Assembly: GCA_016870995.1 (NCBI GenBank)
Contig: VFZU01000037.1
Location: forward strand, 1-46,322
Direction of reading: 5' to 3'
Length of the DNA stretch: 46,322 bases
Source of the DNA: Acidobacteriota bacterium
GTDB lineage: Bacteria > Acidobacteriota > Terriglobia > Bryobacterales > Bryobacteraceae
Positions within the stretch are counted from its first letter, which is position 1; the number at the start of each line of letters is the position of its first letter. The position numbers and the translations under genes are program-made. The notes beneath the pieces were generated by a model. That model did not search any database. It worked only from the letters and a program-made list of their open reading frames with translations, and was not told where the DNA came from. Below, in pieces: positions 1-7,530 of the stretch.

Positions 1-131
1 AGCAGAGCTCGCTTCCGTCTCTCCCACTACAGCGATTCTGCTAAAACAAAGGCTGGCTGTCCAGTGCTTTTTCCGCCTGGCAGCCGACAGTGTCTAGACT
101 CGTGTCTCACGGAAGGGGACAAGCCCAGTGC
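1..131. repeat. Left copy of 131-bp terminal inverted repeat
   Basis: Bases 1-131 are the exact reverse complement of 46192-46322; the match stops at base 132. It contains the 8-bp palindrome GTCTAGAC (92-99) and a GGGGACAAGCCC motif (about 115-126). One forward frame is open across the whole repeat, but there is no start or recognisable product. Because both copies begin exactly at the window ends, they most likely mark a multicopy sequence at which the assembly broke. A genuine element end is the alternative. The remaining bases up to the first gene (132-318) hold no clear promoter. Confidence 0.9.
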
Positions 132-318
132 CTACCGGCATATTTATCGGATCGAACTTCCGCGATTGACCCCGTAAAAGGGTTGGATACGGCGTGATAC
201 GATAGGGCAAAGCCGCAAAATCTTCCAATTTTCATAGCCTTGAATGGAACTTCACAACGGACTGGCGCGTCGGACAGATAGCGCAGAGTCGATGGAGAAG
301 ATTCAAGGAGTGAAACCG

Positions 319-1335
319 GTGAGTACATCGACCATAGAACTGGCAGAAGAAATCGTGATCAACACGGAACCACAAAAACCGGTCTCAACCCCAGAGGACC
401 AACTGGCAGGAACCCTCTCTGGGTTGAAAGAGGAACACGTCCTCATATCCCTTTGGAGAGGCGTCAAAGAGACCATCAATCCTCCAAAGCTACCCCCGCT
501 TGAGGTGACCTCAAAGCCGGTAGCGGTGAAAGACATTTGGGGGCAGACGGCCGGTAACGAGTCCAAGAGTGCCGCCAGTTCGATGGTGATCCACGGCTTG
601 GTCATTGCCCTATTGATTTTTGTGTCGACGAGCCCGGAAGTCCAAAAGGTCGTCAAGGAAATCACTCCTCTCGCCGCTCCTCTAAGCGAGTACATTCCTA
701 AGACAGCACCCAAAAAGCAAACGATGGGTGGTGGCGGCGGTGGCGGTGCACGTGAAGTGACTCCGCCGAGTAAGGGCAAATTGCCCAAGGTGGCACCGAA
801 GCAGTTTGTGCCTCCGCAGCTGCAGAAAATCGAACAGCCGAAGCTGGTGATGGAACCAACGATCATTGCGCAAGAGAATACGTTGCCAAAGGTGAATCTT
901 CCGATGCTAGGCGATCCGCTTTCTGGTTTGAGCGCCCCCTCACAGGGTTCAGGCTCTGGTGGGTTTGGCAGCGGCAAGGGTGGTGGCGTGGGATCGGGTA
1001 GCGGTGCTGGTTTTGGACCAGGTTCTGGCGGCGGTACGGGTGGTGGAGCATTCCGCGCAGGCGGTGGCGTATCAGCGCCTTCGGTTCTGTTCAAAATAGA
1101 ACCGGAATACTCGGAAGAAGCACGCAAAGCAAAGTTTCAAGGCACGGTTGTTTTGTCAATCGTGGTTGATCCTGCGGGCAAGGCGCGCGACATCAGGGTG
1201 ATTCGACCGTTGGGCTTGGGGCTGGATGAAAAAGCCATCGAAGCCGTGATGAAGTGGCGCTTCAAGCCGGGCTTGAAGGACGGCGCCGCTGTGCCTGTAC
1301 AGGCAACTGTGGAAGTTAACTTCCGCCTTCTGTAG
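319..1335 (+). CDS. TonB-family energy transducer (glycine-rich)
   Basis: Probable TonB-like protein of 338 aa, linking the inner-membrane proton-motive force to outer-membrane transporters. A cytoplasmic N-terminal stretch of about 88 residues precedes one membrane segment (about 89-105). A periplasmic linker follows, very rich in glycine and serine, with a run of seven glycines. The C-terminal TonB domain (about 255-338) has the P-E-Y-S-E-E-A-R and W-R-F-K-P signatures. I start at GTG 319 because AAGGAG lies 8 bases upstream (305-310). In-frame ATGs at 244 and 292 have no ribosome-binding site. The long cytoplasmic N-terminus and glycine linker differ from classic TonB, which has a short N-terminus and a Pro-Glu/Pro-Lys linker. 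No exbB/exbD sits beside it; the other set is at 4898-7464. Its 3' end overlaps the convergent DUF971 gene by 20 bases. Confidence 0.85.
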   Translation: MSTSTIELAEEIVINTEPQKPVSTPEDQLAGTLSGLKEEHVLISLWRGVKETINPPKLPPLEVTSKPVAVKDIWGQTAGNESKSAASSMVIHGLVIALLIFVSTSPEVQKVVKEITPLAAPLSEYIPKTAPKKQTMGGGGGGGAREVTPPSKGKLPKVAPKQFVPPQLQKIEQPKLVMEPTIIAQENTLPKVNLPMLGDPLSGLSAPSQGSGSGGFGSGKGGGVGSGSGAGFGPGSGGGTGGGAFRAGGGVSAPSVLFKIEPEYSEEARKAKFQGTVVLSIVVDPAGKARDIRVIRPLGLGLDEKAIEAVMKWRFKPGLKDGAAVPVQATVEVNFRLL

Positions 1336-1645
1336 TCAACTTCCGTAAATACTCAAAACTGTAGATGCCACTGGAATGCCCGTCATTCCAGTTGATCTTC
1401 ACCGCATAGTTGCCGGCCGCTTCGCAGGTCAACATCTTAAGTGCGGGTTTGTACATCTGGAACGGGCTTGGAGACTGATAGTTGGTCTTTTGAGGTACGG
1501 TGCCATGAGCGCCGGTGCAGACCGCACAAGGGCAGTTGTCGCGCAGGAAAGCGAGGCTGAAGCTACTATGCAAGCCGTCCTTCCAATCGATCTCGATCCC
1601 TTTGGACTTGGATACGGCGATGTGTTCTGGTTCCTGCATGCTCAT
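1316..1645 (-). CDS. DUF971 (GBBH-like N-terminal domain) protein
   Basis: Small 109-aa protein of the DUF971 / gamma-butyrobetaine-hydroxylase-like N-terminal family. It shows the family's N-terminal I-x-I-x-W-x-D-G strand, the central R-D-N-C-P-C-A-V-C block with closely spaced cysteines (probably metal binding), and the C-terminal W-x-D-G-H-x-S-G-I-Y-S-F-x-Y-L-R signature. Stand-alone members are common in bacteria and often lie near iron-sulfur cluster genes; the biochemical role is unclear. Its ATG overlaps the rel stop codon (ATGA, 1642-1645), so it is probably translationally coupled as the second gene of a rel-DUF971 unit. Family assignment is confident, function is not. Confidence 0.85.
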   Translation of the reverse strand: MSMQEPEHIAVSKSKGIEIDWKDGLHSSFSLAFLRDNCPCAVCTGAHGTVPQKTNYQSPSPFQMYKPALKMLTCEAAGNYAVKINWNDGHSSGIYSFEYLRKLTTEGGS

Positions 1646-3885
1646 GATTTACGTTCGATGTCCCTCACTCCAGGGATGCGCCGGAGCGCACTCAGGATCT
1701 TTTCGAGTTGCCGTTTGTCGCGGACTTCAATCTTCATTTCAACGATGGCACCATCCCCACCGCGCTCGTCGTCGCCACGCGCCTCAAGGCTGCGAATGTT
1801 GGAGTTTTCGCTGAATAACACCTGAGTGAATTGCGCGAGCATGCCAGGGCGATCATCGGTCATGATCGAGACCTGCACGTCGAAACTCTCGCCACCAGGC
1901 TTGGCCCATTCCACGTCGATCTTTCGCTCAACCTCATACATCAGGTTCTGAACGTTGCTGCAACTGACACTGTGCACCGCCACTCCTTTGCCGCGGGTGA
2001 TGTAGCCGACGATGGCTTCACCGGGAATCGGATTGCAGCAAAGGGCGCGATAGATCATCACGTCGTTGAGCCCCTTTACGCGAAGAGCAAGGTTCTTGGC
2101 GTCCTTATCGAATGGAGTTTGTGCCGCGGAACTCGGGATTGGTTCTGGTGCTTTTGACTCCTCGTTCGCCGAGCGGTTGGGGTCAAAGCGCATCAGAATT
2201 GGACGGGCTTCGATTTTGCCGTAGCCAAGATTGGCGAACAGATCTTCGATCTTGCCAACGCCGTAATCGGCGAACACCTCGGCAAGAATTCCCTCGTCGA
2301 GTTTGGAGATCGGAATCGAGAGACGACGGGCTTCTTTTTCGAAGTACTTCTCGCCGATCTCAATCGCCTTCGACCGCTCGGTGGCATTGATAATGCCCTT
2401 GATCTTGTTGCGAGCCTTGGAAGTCTTGACGAGACCCAGCCAGTCTTTGCTGGGCATGTGGCCAGGCTGCGTGAGGATTTCGACAATGTCGCCGTTCTTG
2501 AGAGCGTACTTTAGTGGAACGATGCGATTGTTGACCTTCGCGCCGACACAAGCGTTGCCGACATCGCTGTGGATGGAATATCCAAAGTCAATGGGCGTGG
2601 ATTCACGAGGCAGGACGACGACCTTGCCCTTTGGAGTGAAAACGTAAACTTCATCCGAGTACAAATCGACCTTGAGAGTCGACATGAACTCGCCCGGGTC
2701 GCGCATTTCCTGCTGCCACTCGACAAGTTGCCGCATCCAGTTTACATACTGCTCTTCGGTGCTTTTGCCCTTACGACCCTCTTTGTACTTCCAGTGAGCG
2801 GCGACGCCTTCTTCTGCCAGACGATGCATTTCCTCGGTCCGAATCTGGACTTCAAAAGCTTGGCCACCCGTGCCCATCACGCTCGTGTGAAGGCTCTGGT
2901 AGCCGTTCGGGCGGGGCATGGCGATGAAATCCTTGATGCGACCTGGAATGGGTGGCCACTCGTTGTGGATCACGCCGAGGGCCGCATAGCAGTTCTTGAG
3001 GGAATCGGTAACGATGCGGAGGGCGAGCAAATCGTAAACCTGCTCGATCGGAATCTTTTGCTTCCTCAGTTTCAGGTAGACCGAGTATGGGCGCTTGAGA
3101 CGACCCTCGACGCGAGCCGGGATGGCTTCCCGCGAGAGCTTTTGTTCAAGGCTCTTTCGAATGCCTTCAAGGAATTCTTGCGAGGCTTTTCGCTTGTGCT
3201 CGATCTGGCCCAGGATGTCCTGATGTGCTTCCGGGTCGATCGCGGCGAAAGCCAGATCTTCGAGCTCGGCGCGGACTTTGCCCATACCGAGGCGGTGTGC
3301 GATGGGCGAGTAGATATCGAGCGTCTCCTGCCCGATGCGCGTCTGCTTTTCTCGTGAAAGGCTGCCGATGGTGCGAAGGTTATGAAGTCGGTCACTGAGC
3401 TTGACGAGAATGACCCGGATATCGCTGACCATGGCGAGAAGCATCTTGCGAACGCTTTCGGCCTGCTGTTCTTCGCGGGAGTAGAGATGGATCTTGCCGA
3501 GCTTGGTAACGCCATCTACGCAAACTGCTACTTCGTTGCCGAAGCGACGGCGGATTTCCTCGATGTTGATGCCCGTATCCTCTACAACGTCGTGCAGGAG
3601 CGCAGTTTCAACGCAGACGAGGTCCATGTGCATGTCAACCAGGTTCTGAGCTACGGCGATGGGGTGAAGGATGTAAGGTTCGCCGCTCTTGCGGGCTTGG
3701 CCGGAATGTTGGTCGCGGGCAAACTCGAATGCCGCACGAACTTTAGCGGCGTCTTCTTTTGGGCGATGGGAGAGAAAAGACTGCTCAAGGGTCGCGTAGC
3801 GTTGCTCAACCAAATCAGCACCAGAGAGCGGGTTGGCCTCGGTGGGCAAACTCGCGGACTCGGAACTGCCAGGGTTGATTTCCAT
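1642..3885 (-). CDS. rel: Bifunctional (p)ppGpp synthetase/hydrolase Rel/SpoT
   Basis: Full-length RelA/SpoT homologue of 747 aa, controlling the stringent response by making and degrading (p)ppGpp in the cytoplasm. An HD hydrolase domain spans about 57-200 with H74, H98-D99 and D165 in K-L-S-D-R-L-H-N-L, so hydrolysis looks intact. The synthetase domain follows with G-R-L-K-R-P-Y-S, R-I-K-D-F-I-A and E-V-Q-I-R-T. Then come a TGS domain (V-Y-V-F-T-P-K-G-K), a region with the conserved C-C-x-P-I-P-G-E pair, and a C-terminal ACT domain. Only one long Rel is present in the window, as expected for a bifunctional enzyme outside the gamma/beta-proteobacteria. It overlaps the downstream DUF971 gene by four bases. 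Its promoter should lie between 3886 and the hairpin at 3989. Confidence 0.96.
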   Translation of the reverse strand: MEINPGSSESASLPTEANPLSGADLVEQRYATLEQSFLSHRPKEDAAKVRAAFEFARDQHSGQARKSGEPYILHPIAVAQNLVDMHMDLVCVETALLHDVVEDTGINIEEIRRRFGNEVAVCVDGVTKLGKIHLYSREEQQAESVRKMLLAMVSDIRVILVKLSDRLHNLRTIGSLSREKQTRIGQETLDIYSPIAHRLGMGKVRAELEDLAFAAIDPEAHQDILGQIEHKRKASQEFLEGIRKSLEQKLSREAIPARVEGRLKRPYSVYLKLRKQKIPIEQVYDLLALRIVTDSLKNCYAALGVIHNEWPPIPGRIKDFIAMPRPNGYQSLHTSVMGTGGQAFEVQIRTEEMHRLAEEGVAAHWKYKEGRKGKSTEEQYVNWMRQLVEWQQEMRDPGEFMSTLKVDLYSDEVYVFTPKGKVVVLPRESTPIDFGYSIHSDVGNACVGAKVNNRIVPLKYALKNGDIVEILTQPGHMPSKDWLGLVKTSKARNKIKGIINATERSKAIEIGEKYFEKEARRLSIPISKLDEGILAEVFADYGVGKIEDLFANLGYGKIEARPILMRFDPNRSANEESKAPEPIPSSAAQTPFDKDAKNLALRVKGLNDVMIYRALCCNPIPGEAIVGYITRGKGVAVHSVSCSNVQNLMYEVERKIDVEWAKPGGESFDVQVSIMTDDRPGMLAQFTQVLFSENSNIRSLEARGDDERGGDGAIVEMKIEVRDKRQLEKILSALRRIPGVRDIERKS

Positions 3886-3961
3886 CGTTTTGGAACTAGC
3901 GACGGAGCACGCAGGCCCTCATCTTTCAATTATTTCGTGTTTGAGCTAGCCCGGTCAATGC

Positions 3962-3989
3962 AAAAGGCGGACCTTTGCAGGTCCGCCTT
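3962..3989 (-). terminator. Rho-independent terminator of the tgt-to-TPR operon
   Basis: A perfect 10-bp stem pairs AAGGCGGACC with GGTCCGCCTT around a 6-base loop. On the minus strand it runs into TTTT. It lies 24 bases after the TPR-protein stop codon and before rel, so it would end the long minus-strand operon and separate it from rel. Confidence 0.85.
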
Positions 3990-4012
3990 CAGTTCCAATT
4001 GAAAGGAAAGAA

Positions 4013-4879
4013 CTATTCTGCTTTGATGCCCTTGCTCTTCTTTTCGAGTTCGATCGCTTTGATCTTTTTCGCTTCGAGAGCATCCGCAACCCACTTGTCG
4101 GCTGTGGCGATGTCCTTCTTGTAGTCATCGGCGTTCTCAGCCAAGTCAGCGCGTTCACGAATGAGCAGGTTCAGGTAAGCCATGGCGTCGTCGTAGATCT
4201 TGTCGATTTCGACGGCCTTGGTCAAGTGACCAATGCCTTCTTCCACCAAACCGGCGTAACCGGCCTTCAATTCTTCTCGAATCTTCTTGTCCTTGATGGG
4301 GCCCGGGTCTTCCTGCTTCATCTTGGCGGCTTCGCGAGCAGCCTTGTATTTGGGATACCACTTGGACCAAGCGATGACGCCGAGGCTGTAATAGGCTTTG
4401 GAATTTTGCGGGTCGATTTCAACCAGCTTTTGATACCAAACCTTGGCATCGTCCATCACGCGGAGTTTGTCTTCGAGTGCCGGGAAAGCGTTCGCCTGGT
4501 TGTAGCGCATCGAAGCGATGGACTCGGTGGCGAGCTTGCTCTTCGGATCGCGCTTGAGGACTTCCATAAACTCGTCTTCAGCATTCTTTGCCATGGCCTT
4601 GTTTTCAGGCGAGTCAGCGCCTGGGATCCATTGGCTCATGTAAGAAGTCGCGAGGTAAAGTCGCGCAACGTCGAAGGTCGGATCGGCTTCGATCGCCTCT
4701 TTGAACTTGCGGGACGCTTCTTCGTACTTGGTCGCCTTGTAGGCAGCGACCCCCTTATTCAGCGCATCGCGGGCCTTCAGCTTTTCGCAGCCGTTGGCAA
4801 ACACGAGCAAGCTCAATGTGACCACCGCAGTCACAATGATGCGGGCGTGGGATTTGATTGCGTTTAGCATTTTGATCAC
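4013..4879 (-). CDS. Exported tetratricopeptide-repeat protein of the Ton operon
   Basis: 288-aa exported protein. The N-terminus is a signal peptide: basic start, hydrophobic core at about 13-28, then A-N-G-C with Cys31. It could be a lipoprotein, although the lipobox is imperfect. The mature part has TPR-like helical pairs, for example A-L-N-K-G-V-A-A-Y-K-A-T-K-Y-E-E-A and N-S-K-A-Y-Y-S-L-G-V, and ends in a lysine-rich helix. TPR proteins next to ExbB/ExbD/TonB genes are often periplasmic scaffolds for the Ton machinery; that role is inferred here from position. It is the last gene of the operon, 18 bases after exbD, followed by the terminator at 3962-3989. The annotated start is GTG 4879; ATG 4870 is an alternative. 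Confidence 0.85.
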   Translation of the reverse strand: MIKMLNAIKSHARIIVTAVVTLSLLVFANGCEKLKARDALNKGVAAYKATKYEEASRKFKEAIEADPTFDVARLYLATSYMSQWIPGADSPENKAMAKNAEDEFMEVLKRDPKSKLATESIASMRYNQANAFPALEDKLRVMDDAKVWYQKLVEIDPQNSKAYYSLGVIAWSKWYPKYKAAREAAKMKQEDPGPIKDKKIREELKAGYAGLVEEGIGHLTKAVEIDKIYDDAMAYLNLLIRERADLAENADDYKKDIATADKWVADALEAKKIKAIELEKKSKGIKAE

Positions 4880-4897
4880 GATTCCTCTCGCACCGGG

Positions 4898-5326
4898 CTA
4901 TTCGCCGGCTTCGACCTTCTTGGTCATCAGGCCCACCTGGTCAATGCCAACGCCCTTGGCGACGTCAATCACCTTGGCTACTTCCTGATACTCGAGATCA
5001 GGATCGCCCTTGACGAAGCAGACACGCTCGGCGCGGGTTTTGAAGATGTCTTCAAGGCGCTTGCCGAGATTTTCAAACAGGATCGGTTCCTGGTTGATTT
5101 TCATGCTCTTGTCTTTCTCGATGATCACGACTACCGTCCTGTCATTTTCAGGGGGCGGCGGAGGCTGATTCGGCGGCGGAGGCTGAGGCACACGGGCCTC
5201 GAGACCTTTCGGAGTCAGCGGCGTGATCACCATGAAGATGATGATCAAGACCAACAACACGTCGATCATCGGAGTCATATTGATGTCGGCTGCAGGTCCT
5301 TCCTTGCCGCCCATTGCCATTCCCAT
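4898..5326 (-). CDS. exbD: ExbD/TolR biopolymer transport protein (second copy)
   Basis: 142-aa ExbD/TolR subunit of the proton-driven ExbB-ExbD motor in the inner membrane. The N-terminus carries the signature D-I-N-M-T-P-M-I-D-V-L-L-V-L-L-type motif. The conserved membrane aspartate (in P-M-I-D-V) should be the proton-carrying residue. One membrane helix (about 20-38) is followed by a proline-rich stretch and a periplasmic C-terminal domain. The start at 5326 is supported by AAGGAG 9 bases upstream. It differs clearly in sequence from the neighbouring ExbD at 5361, so the two probably have distinct roles or form a heteromeric motor. Confidence 0.93.
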   Translation of the reverse strand: MGMAMGGKEGPAADINMTPMIDVLLVLIIIFMVITPLTPKGLEARVPQPPPPNQPPPPPENDRTVVVIIEKDKSMKINQEPILFENLGKRLEDIFKTRAERVCFVKGDPDLEYQEVAKVIDVAKGVGIDQVGLMTKKVEAGE

Positions 5327-5360
5327 ATCCGGTGTCTCCTTATCTTTCTCTTCGATCTAG

Positions 5361-5801
5361 CTATTTCGTTTCGCCGGCGGGGGCGGCACCTTGGACTTCT
5401 TCTGTAATCAAGCCCAACTGTTCGACACCAGCATTTCGGATCTCGTCGATCACGGTGACCACGCGCTCATAAGTGGCGCGGCGGTCTGCGCTGATGTAAA
5501 CAACCTTTTCAGGTTTGTTGGTCAGCATGTCCTTGATCTTGGTTGGCATCTGGTCGGGAGCCATGCGAGTGGTTCCGAGGTAGGTATCCCCAGCCCGGGT
5601 GACACTGACGAGGATTGCGTCTTCCTTGTCGGCATCCTTCATTGAGATTGGGTTCTTTGTCTTCACTTTTTCGACGCTGACGCCCTTTTGCAACATGGGC
5701 GTGATCACCATGAAGATGATCAACATCACGAGCATCACGTCGACCATTGGGGTGACGTTGATGTCGGATACCGGCGGCGGTGCTTTTTTTCTTGCTGCCA
5801 T
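5361..5801 (-). CDS. exbD: ExbD/TolR biopolymer transport protein (first copy)
   Basis: 146-aa ExbD/TolR protein with the N-terminal D-I-N-V-T-P-M-V-D-V-M-L-V motif, including the membrane aspartate, then one transmembrane helix and a periplasmic domain. I start at ATG 5801 because GAGAAGG lies 9 bases upstream. An in-frame upstream start at 5834 would add 11 mostly charged residues without a better ribosome-binding site. Two ExbD paralogues after one ExbB is an arrangement known from Ton/Tol loci with non-equivalent ExbD subunits. The gap to exbB (115 bases) is wider than others in the operon and contains no clear terminator. Confidence 0.93.
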   Translation of the reverse strand: MAARKKAPPPVSDINVTPMVDVMLVMLIIFMVITPMLQKGVSVEKVKTKNPISMKDADKEDAILVSVTRAGDTYLGTTRMAPDQMPTKIKDMLTNKPEKVVYISADRRATYERVVTVIDEIRNAGVEQLGLITEEVQGAAPAGETK

Positions 5802-5916
5802 TGCGTTTTTCCTTCTCTTTGCTTCGTTTCCCACCCTACCAGGGGCTAATGCTCAAAGGCATCAGCCCTGGGAGGGAAAACTCGCAAGGATTCGTCTGAA
5901 TTATTGACCGTGAGGA

Positions 5917-6642
5917 CTAGGCGCGGCGAGCAGCCTGCGAACGCTTGATGAAATAGTCGAGCAGTTCAGAGCTCGAGTTGTTCATCTCGATGTCAAACGC
6001 TTCCACTTTGTTGGTGAAGTAGTTGAACATCATAACAGCCGGGATGGCGACGAACAGACCGATAGCGGTGGTGACGAGCGCTTCAGAAATACCACCAGCG
6101 ACGGCGCCGAGACCGGCAGCCTTTTCGCTGGCAATGCCTTTGAACGCGTTCACGATGCCGACGACGGTGCCGAACAGACCGACGAAGGGGCCGGTGGAAC
6201 CGATGGTAGCAAGGCTCGAAACGCCGCGCTTCAGTTCAGCGTGAACGATCGCTTCGGCACGCTCAAGAGCACGCTTGGAAGCTTCGATGGTTTCGCCGGA
6301 AATCTCGCTGCTGATCTGGTGAGCTTTGAATTCCTGCAAGCCAGCGACGACGACCTTGGCCAAGTGAGACTTCTTGTAACGGTCTGCAATCTTGATGGCC
6401 TCATCGAGCTTGCCTTCGCGAAGTGCACCGGCAACGGCGGGGGCAAACTGACGGCTCTGGGTTTTGGCGGCATTGAAGGCGATCAGACGGTCAATCATGA
6501 CGCCAATCGACCAAGCCGACATAATGAATAGAATAACAACGACGGCCTTGGCGAGGAAACCCATCTGGTTCCACATCGTGATGGCGTCGAAGCCGACTTC
6601 CTGCAACAAAAGGAAGCCCATATACTGCGTATTGAGAAGCAT
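5917..6642 (-). CDS. exbB: MotA/TolQ/ExbB proton-channel protein
   Basis: 241-aa ExbB/TolQ homologue, the multi-pass inner-membrane stator that forms the proton channel with ExbD and energises TonB. It has an N-terminal membrane helix (about 30-48), a cytoplasmic helical region, then the family core L-A-T-I-G-S-T-G-P-F-V-G-L-F-G-T-V-x-G-I and the last helices with A-L-V-T-T-A-I-G-L-F-V-A-I-P-A-V. The start is supported by AGGAG about 7 bases upstream of ATG 6642. The order tonB-exbB-exbD-exbD on one strand makes a complete Ton module. Confidence 0.95.
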   Translation of the reverse strand: MLLNTQYMGFLLLQEVGFDAITMWNQMGFLAKAVVVILFIMSAWSIGVMIDRLIAFNAAKTQSRQFAPAVAGALREGKLDEAIKIADRYKKSHLAKVVVAGLQEFKAHQISSEISGETIEASKRALERAEAIVHAELKRGVSSLATIGSTGPFVGLFGTVVGIVNAFKGIASEKAAGLGAVAGGISEALVTTAIGLFVAIPAVMMFNYFTNKVEAFDIEMNNSSSELLDYFIKRSQAARRA

Positions 6643-6714
6643 GCAAAATCTCCTGCGAGTTGTTTTGGTTTTGGGAACTACTACTTGTCTTTGACTTGAG
6701 CCAACAGTGTTGGA

Positions 6715-7464
6715 TTACTGGCTTAACGTAAAGTTCACGTCAATCGTCGTAATCACCTCAACGGGTTCGCCGTTGAGAAGCGTGGGTTGATAGACCCACT
6801 GCCTGACCGCTTCGGTCGCCGCCTGCACGAGCAGGGGGTGGCCGGAGATCATGGTGAGGTTCTGGATAGTGCCGTCCTTCGCGATGACGGCATTAAATTT
6901 CACGACGCCCGAGATACGAGCCTGGCGGGCAAGCGGCGGATACAGCGGCCGGGGCTGACGCACCAGCTTGGCGCTCTGCACGTTGCCACCGACGCGGATT
7001 GGAACCGCAGGGGGCTTGGGCTTGGGCGGATCTTCCTTTTTCGGGGGCGGAGGAGGAGGACCGGGAATCGAGCTGAGCAGCCCGCCCATCACACCACCAG
7101 GGACACCACCGGGGACGCCACCGGGCACGCCGCCCGAGACACCCGTTGCAACAGGAAGATCGTCTTCCCTGATCATTGCGATTTCTTTCGGAATCTGCTT
7201 GGGAGCCATCAGCACGTTCGCATTGAACTGCTTCGGCACAACTTTAACCTTTTGGACAACCGCTGGGGCCGGAGGAGGAGGAGGAGGCGGCGGCGGAGGC
7301 GCGACCAGGCTGCTTCCCAGCGCGGCTGCGCTAATCGACTCGTAAAAAATCATCGGCAAAATCACCAGCACCGTTATCAACGTCACCTGGATGGCAAACG
7401 AAATGACGATCGAACTGGCTTTGCGCGTCTGGTTCGCTTCAGTGATCAGGCTTTGCTCGAACAT
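6715..7464 (-). CDS. tonB: Energy transducer TonB (proline-rich)
   Basis: 249-aa TonB. One N-terminal membrane segment (about 20-40) is followed by a run of ten prolines, a second proline run, a G-G-V-P repeat (coding bases about 7081-7144) and a Lys-Pro-rich stretch, together spanning the periplasm. The C-terminal TonB domain shows P-R-P-L-Y-P-P-L-A-R, I-S-G-V-V-x-F and A-V-R-Q-W-V-Y-Q-P. I place the start at ATG 7464 (M-F-E-Q-S-L) because GGGAAGGG lies 9 bases upstream. A longer GTG start at 7503 is possible. It sits between secF and exbB and should pair with the ExbB/ExbD proteins encoded just downstream. Its probable clients are TonB-dependent receptors such as the one at 21271. Confidence 0.93.
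   Translation of the reverse strand: MFEQSLITEANQTRKASSIVISFAIQVTLITVLVILPMIFYESISAAALGSSLVAPPPPPPPPPPAPAVVQKVKVVPKQFNANVLMAPKQIPKEIAMIREDDLPVATGVSGGVPGGVPGGVPGGVMGGLLSSIPGPPPPPPKKEDPPKPKPPAVPIRVGGNVQSAKLVRQPRPLYPPLARQARISGVVKFNAVIAKDGTIQNLTMISGHPLLVQAATEAVRQWVYQPTLLNGEPVEVITTIDVNFTLSQ
7081..7144 (-). repeat. Short in-frame repeat encoding G-G-V-P units
   Basis: Within tonB, near-identical 12-base units encode a G-G-V-[SPM] repeat of about five copies, in the periplasmic linker. Such a tract can change length by slippage without shifting the frame, altering the reach of TonB. The units are imperfect at the third codon positions, so the tract is not a pure microsatellite. Confidence 0.7.
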
Positions 7465-7530
7465 TCTCTCAATCCCTTCCCTCATCCTAGACACCGCGGC
7501 CACTTGCCAGGTTCCAGGACCGGTATTTGC

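Noticed and set aside
107-328. 73-codon minus-strand frame at the left end
   Set aside because: It overlaps the repeat and the tonB leader, with no recognisable motif or ribosome-binding site.
303-1127. Long proline-rich reading frame antisense to the first tonB
   Set aside because: It arises because the reverse complement of glycine codons reads as proline. It has no ribosome-binding site and lies entirely opposite a recognised gene.
2569-3357. 262-codon plus-strand frame opposite rel
   Set aside because: Fully antisense to a well-conserved enzyme domain, with no coherent motif.
7081-7144. Tandem repeat that might be a CRISPR or satellite
   Set aside because: Units are 12 bases, in frame inside tonB and encode G-G-V-P; there are no spacers.
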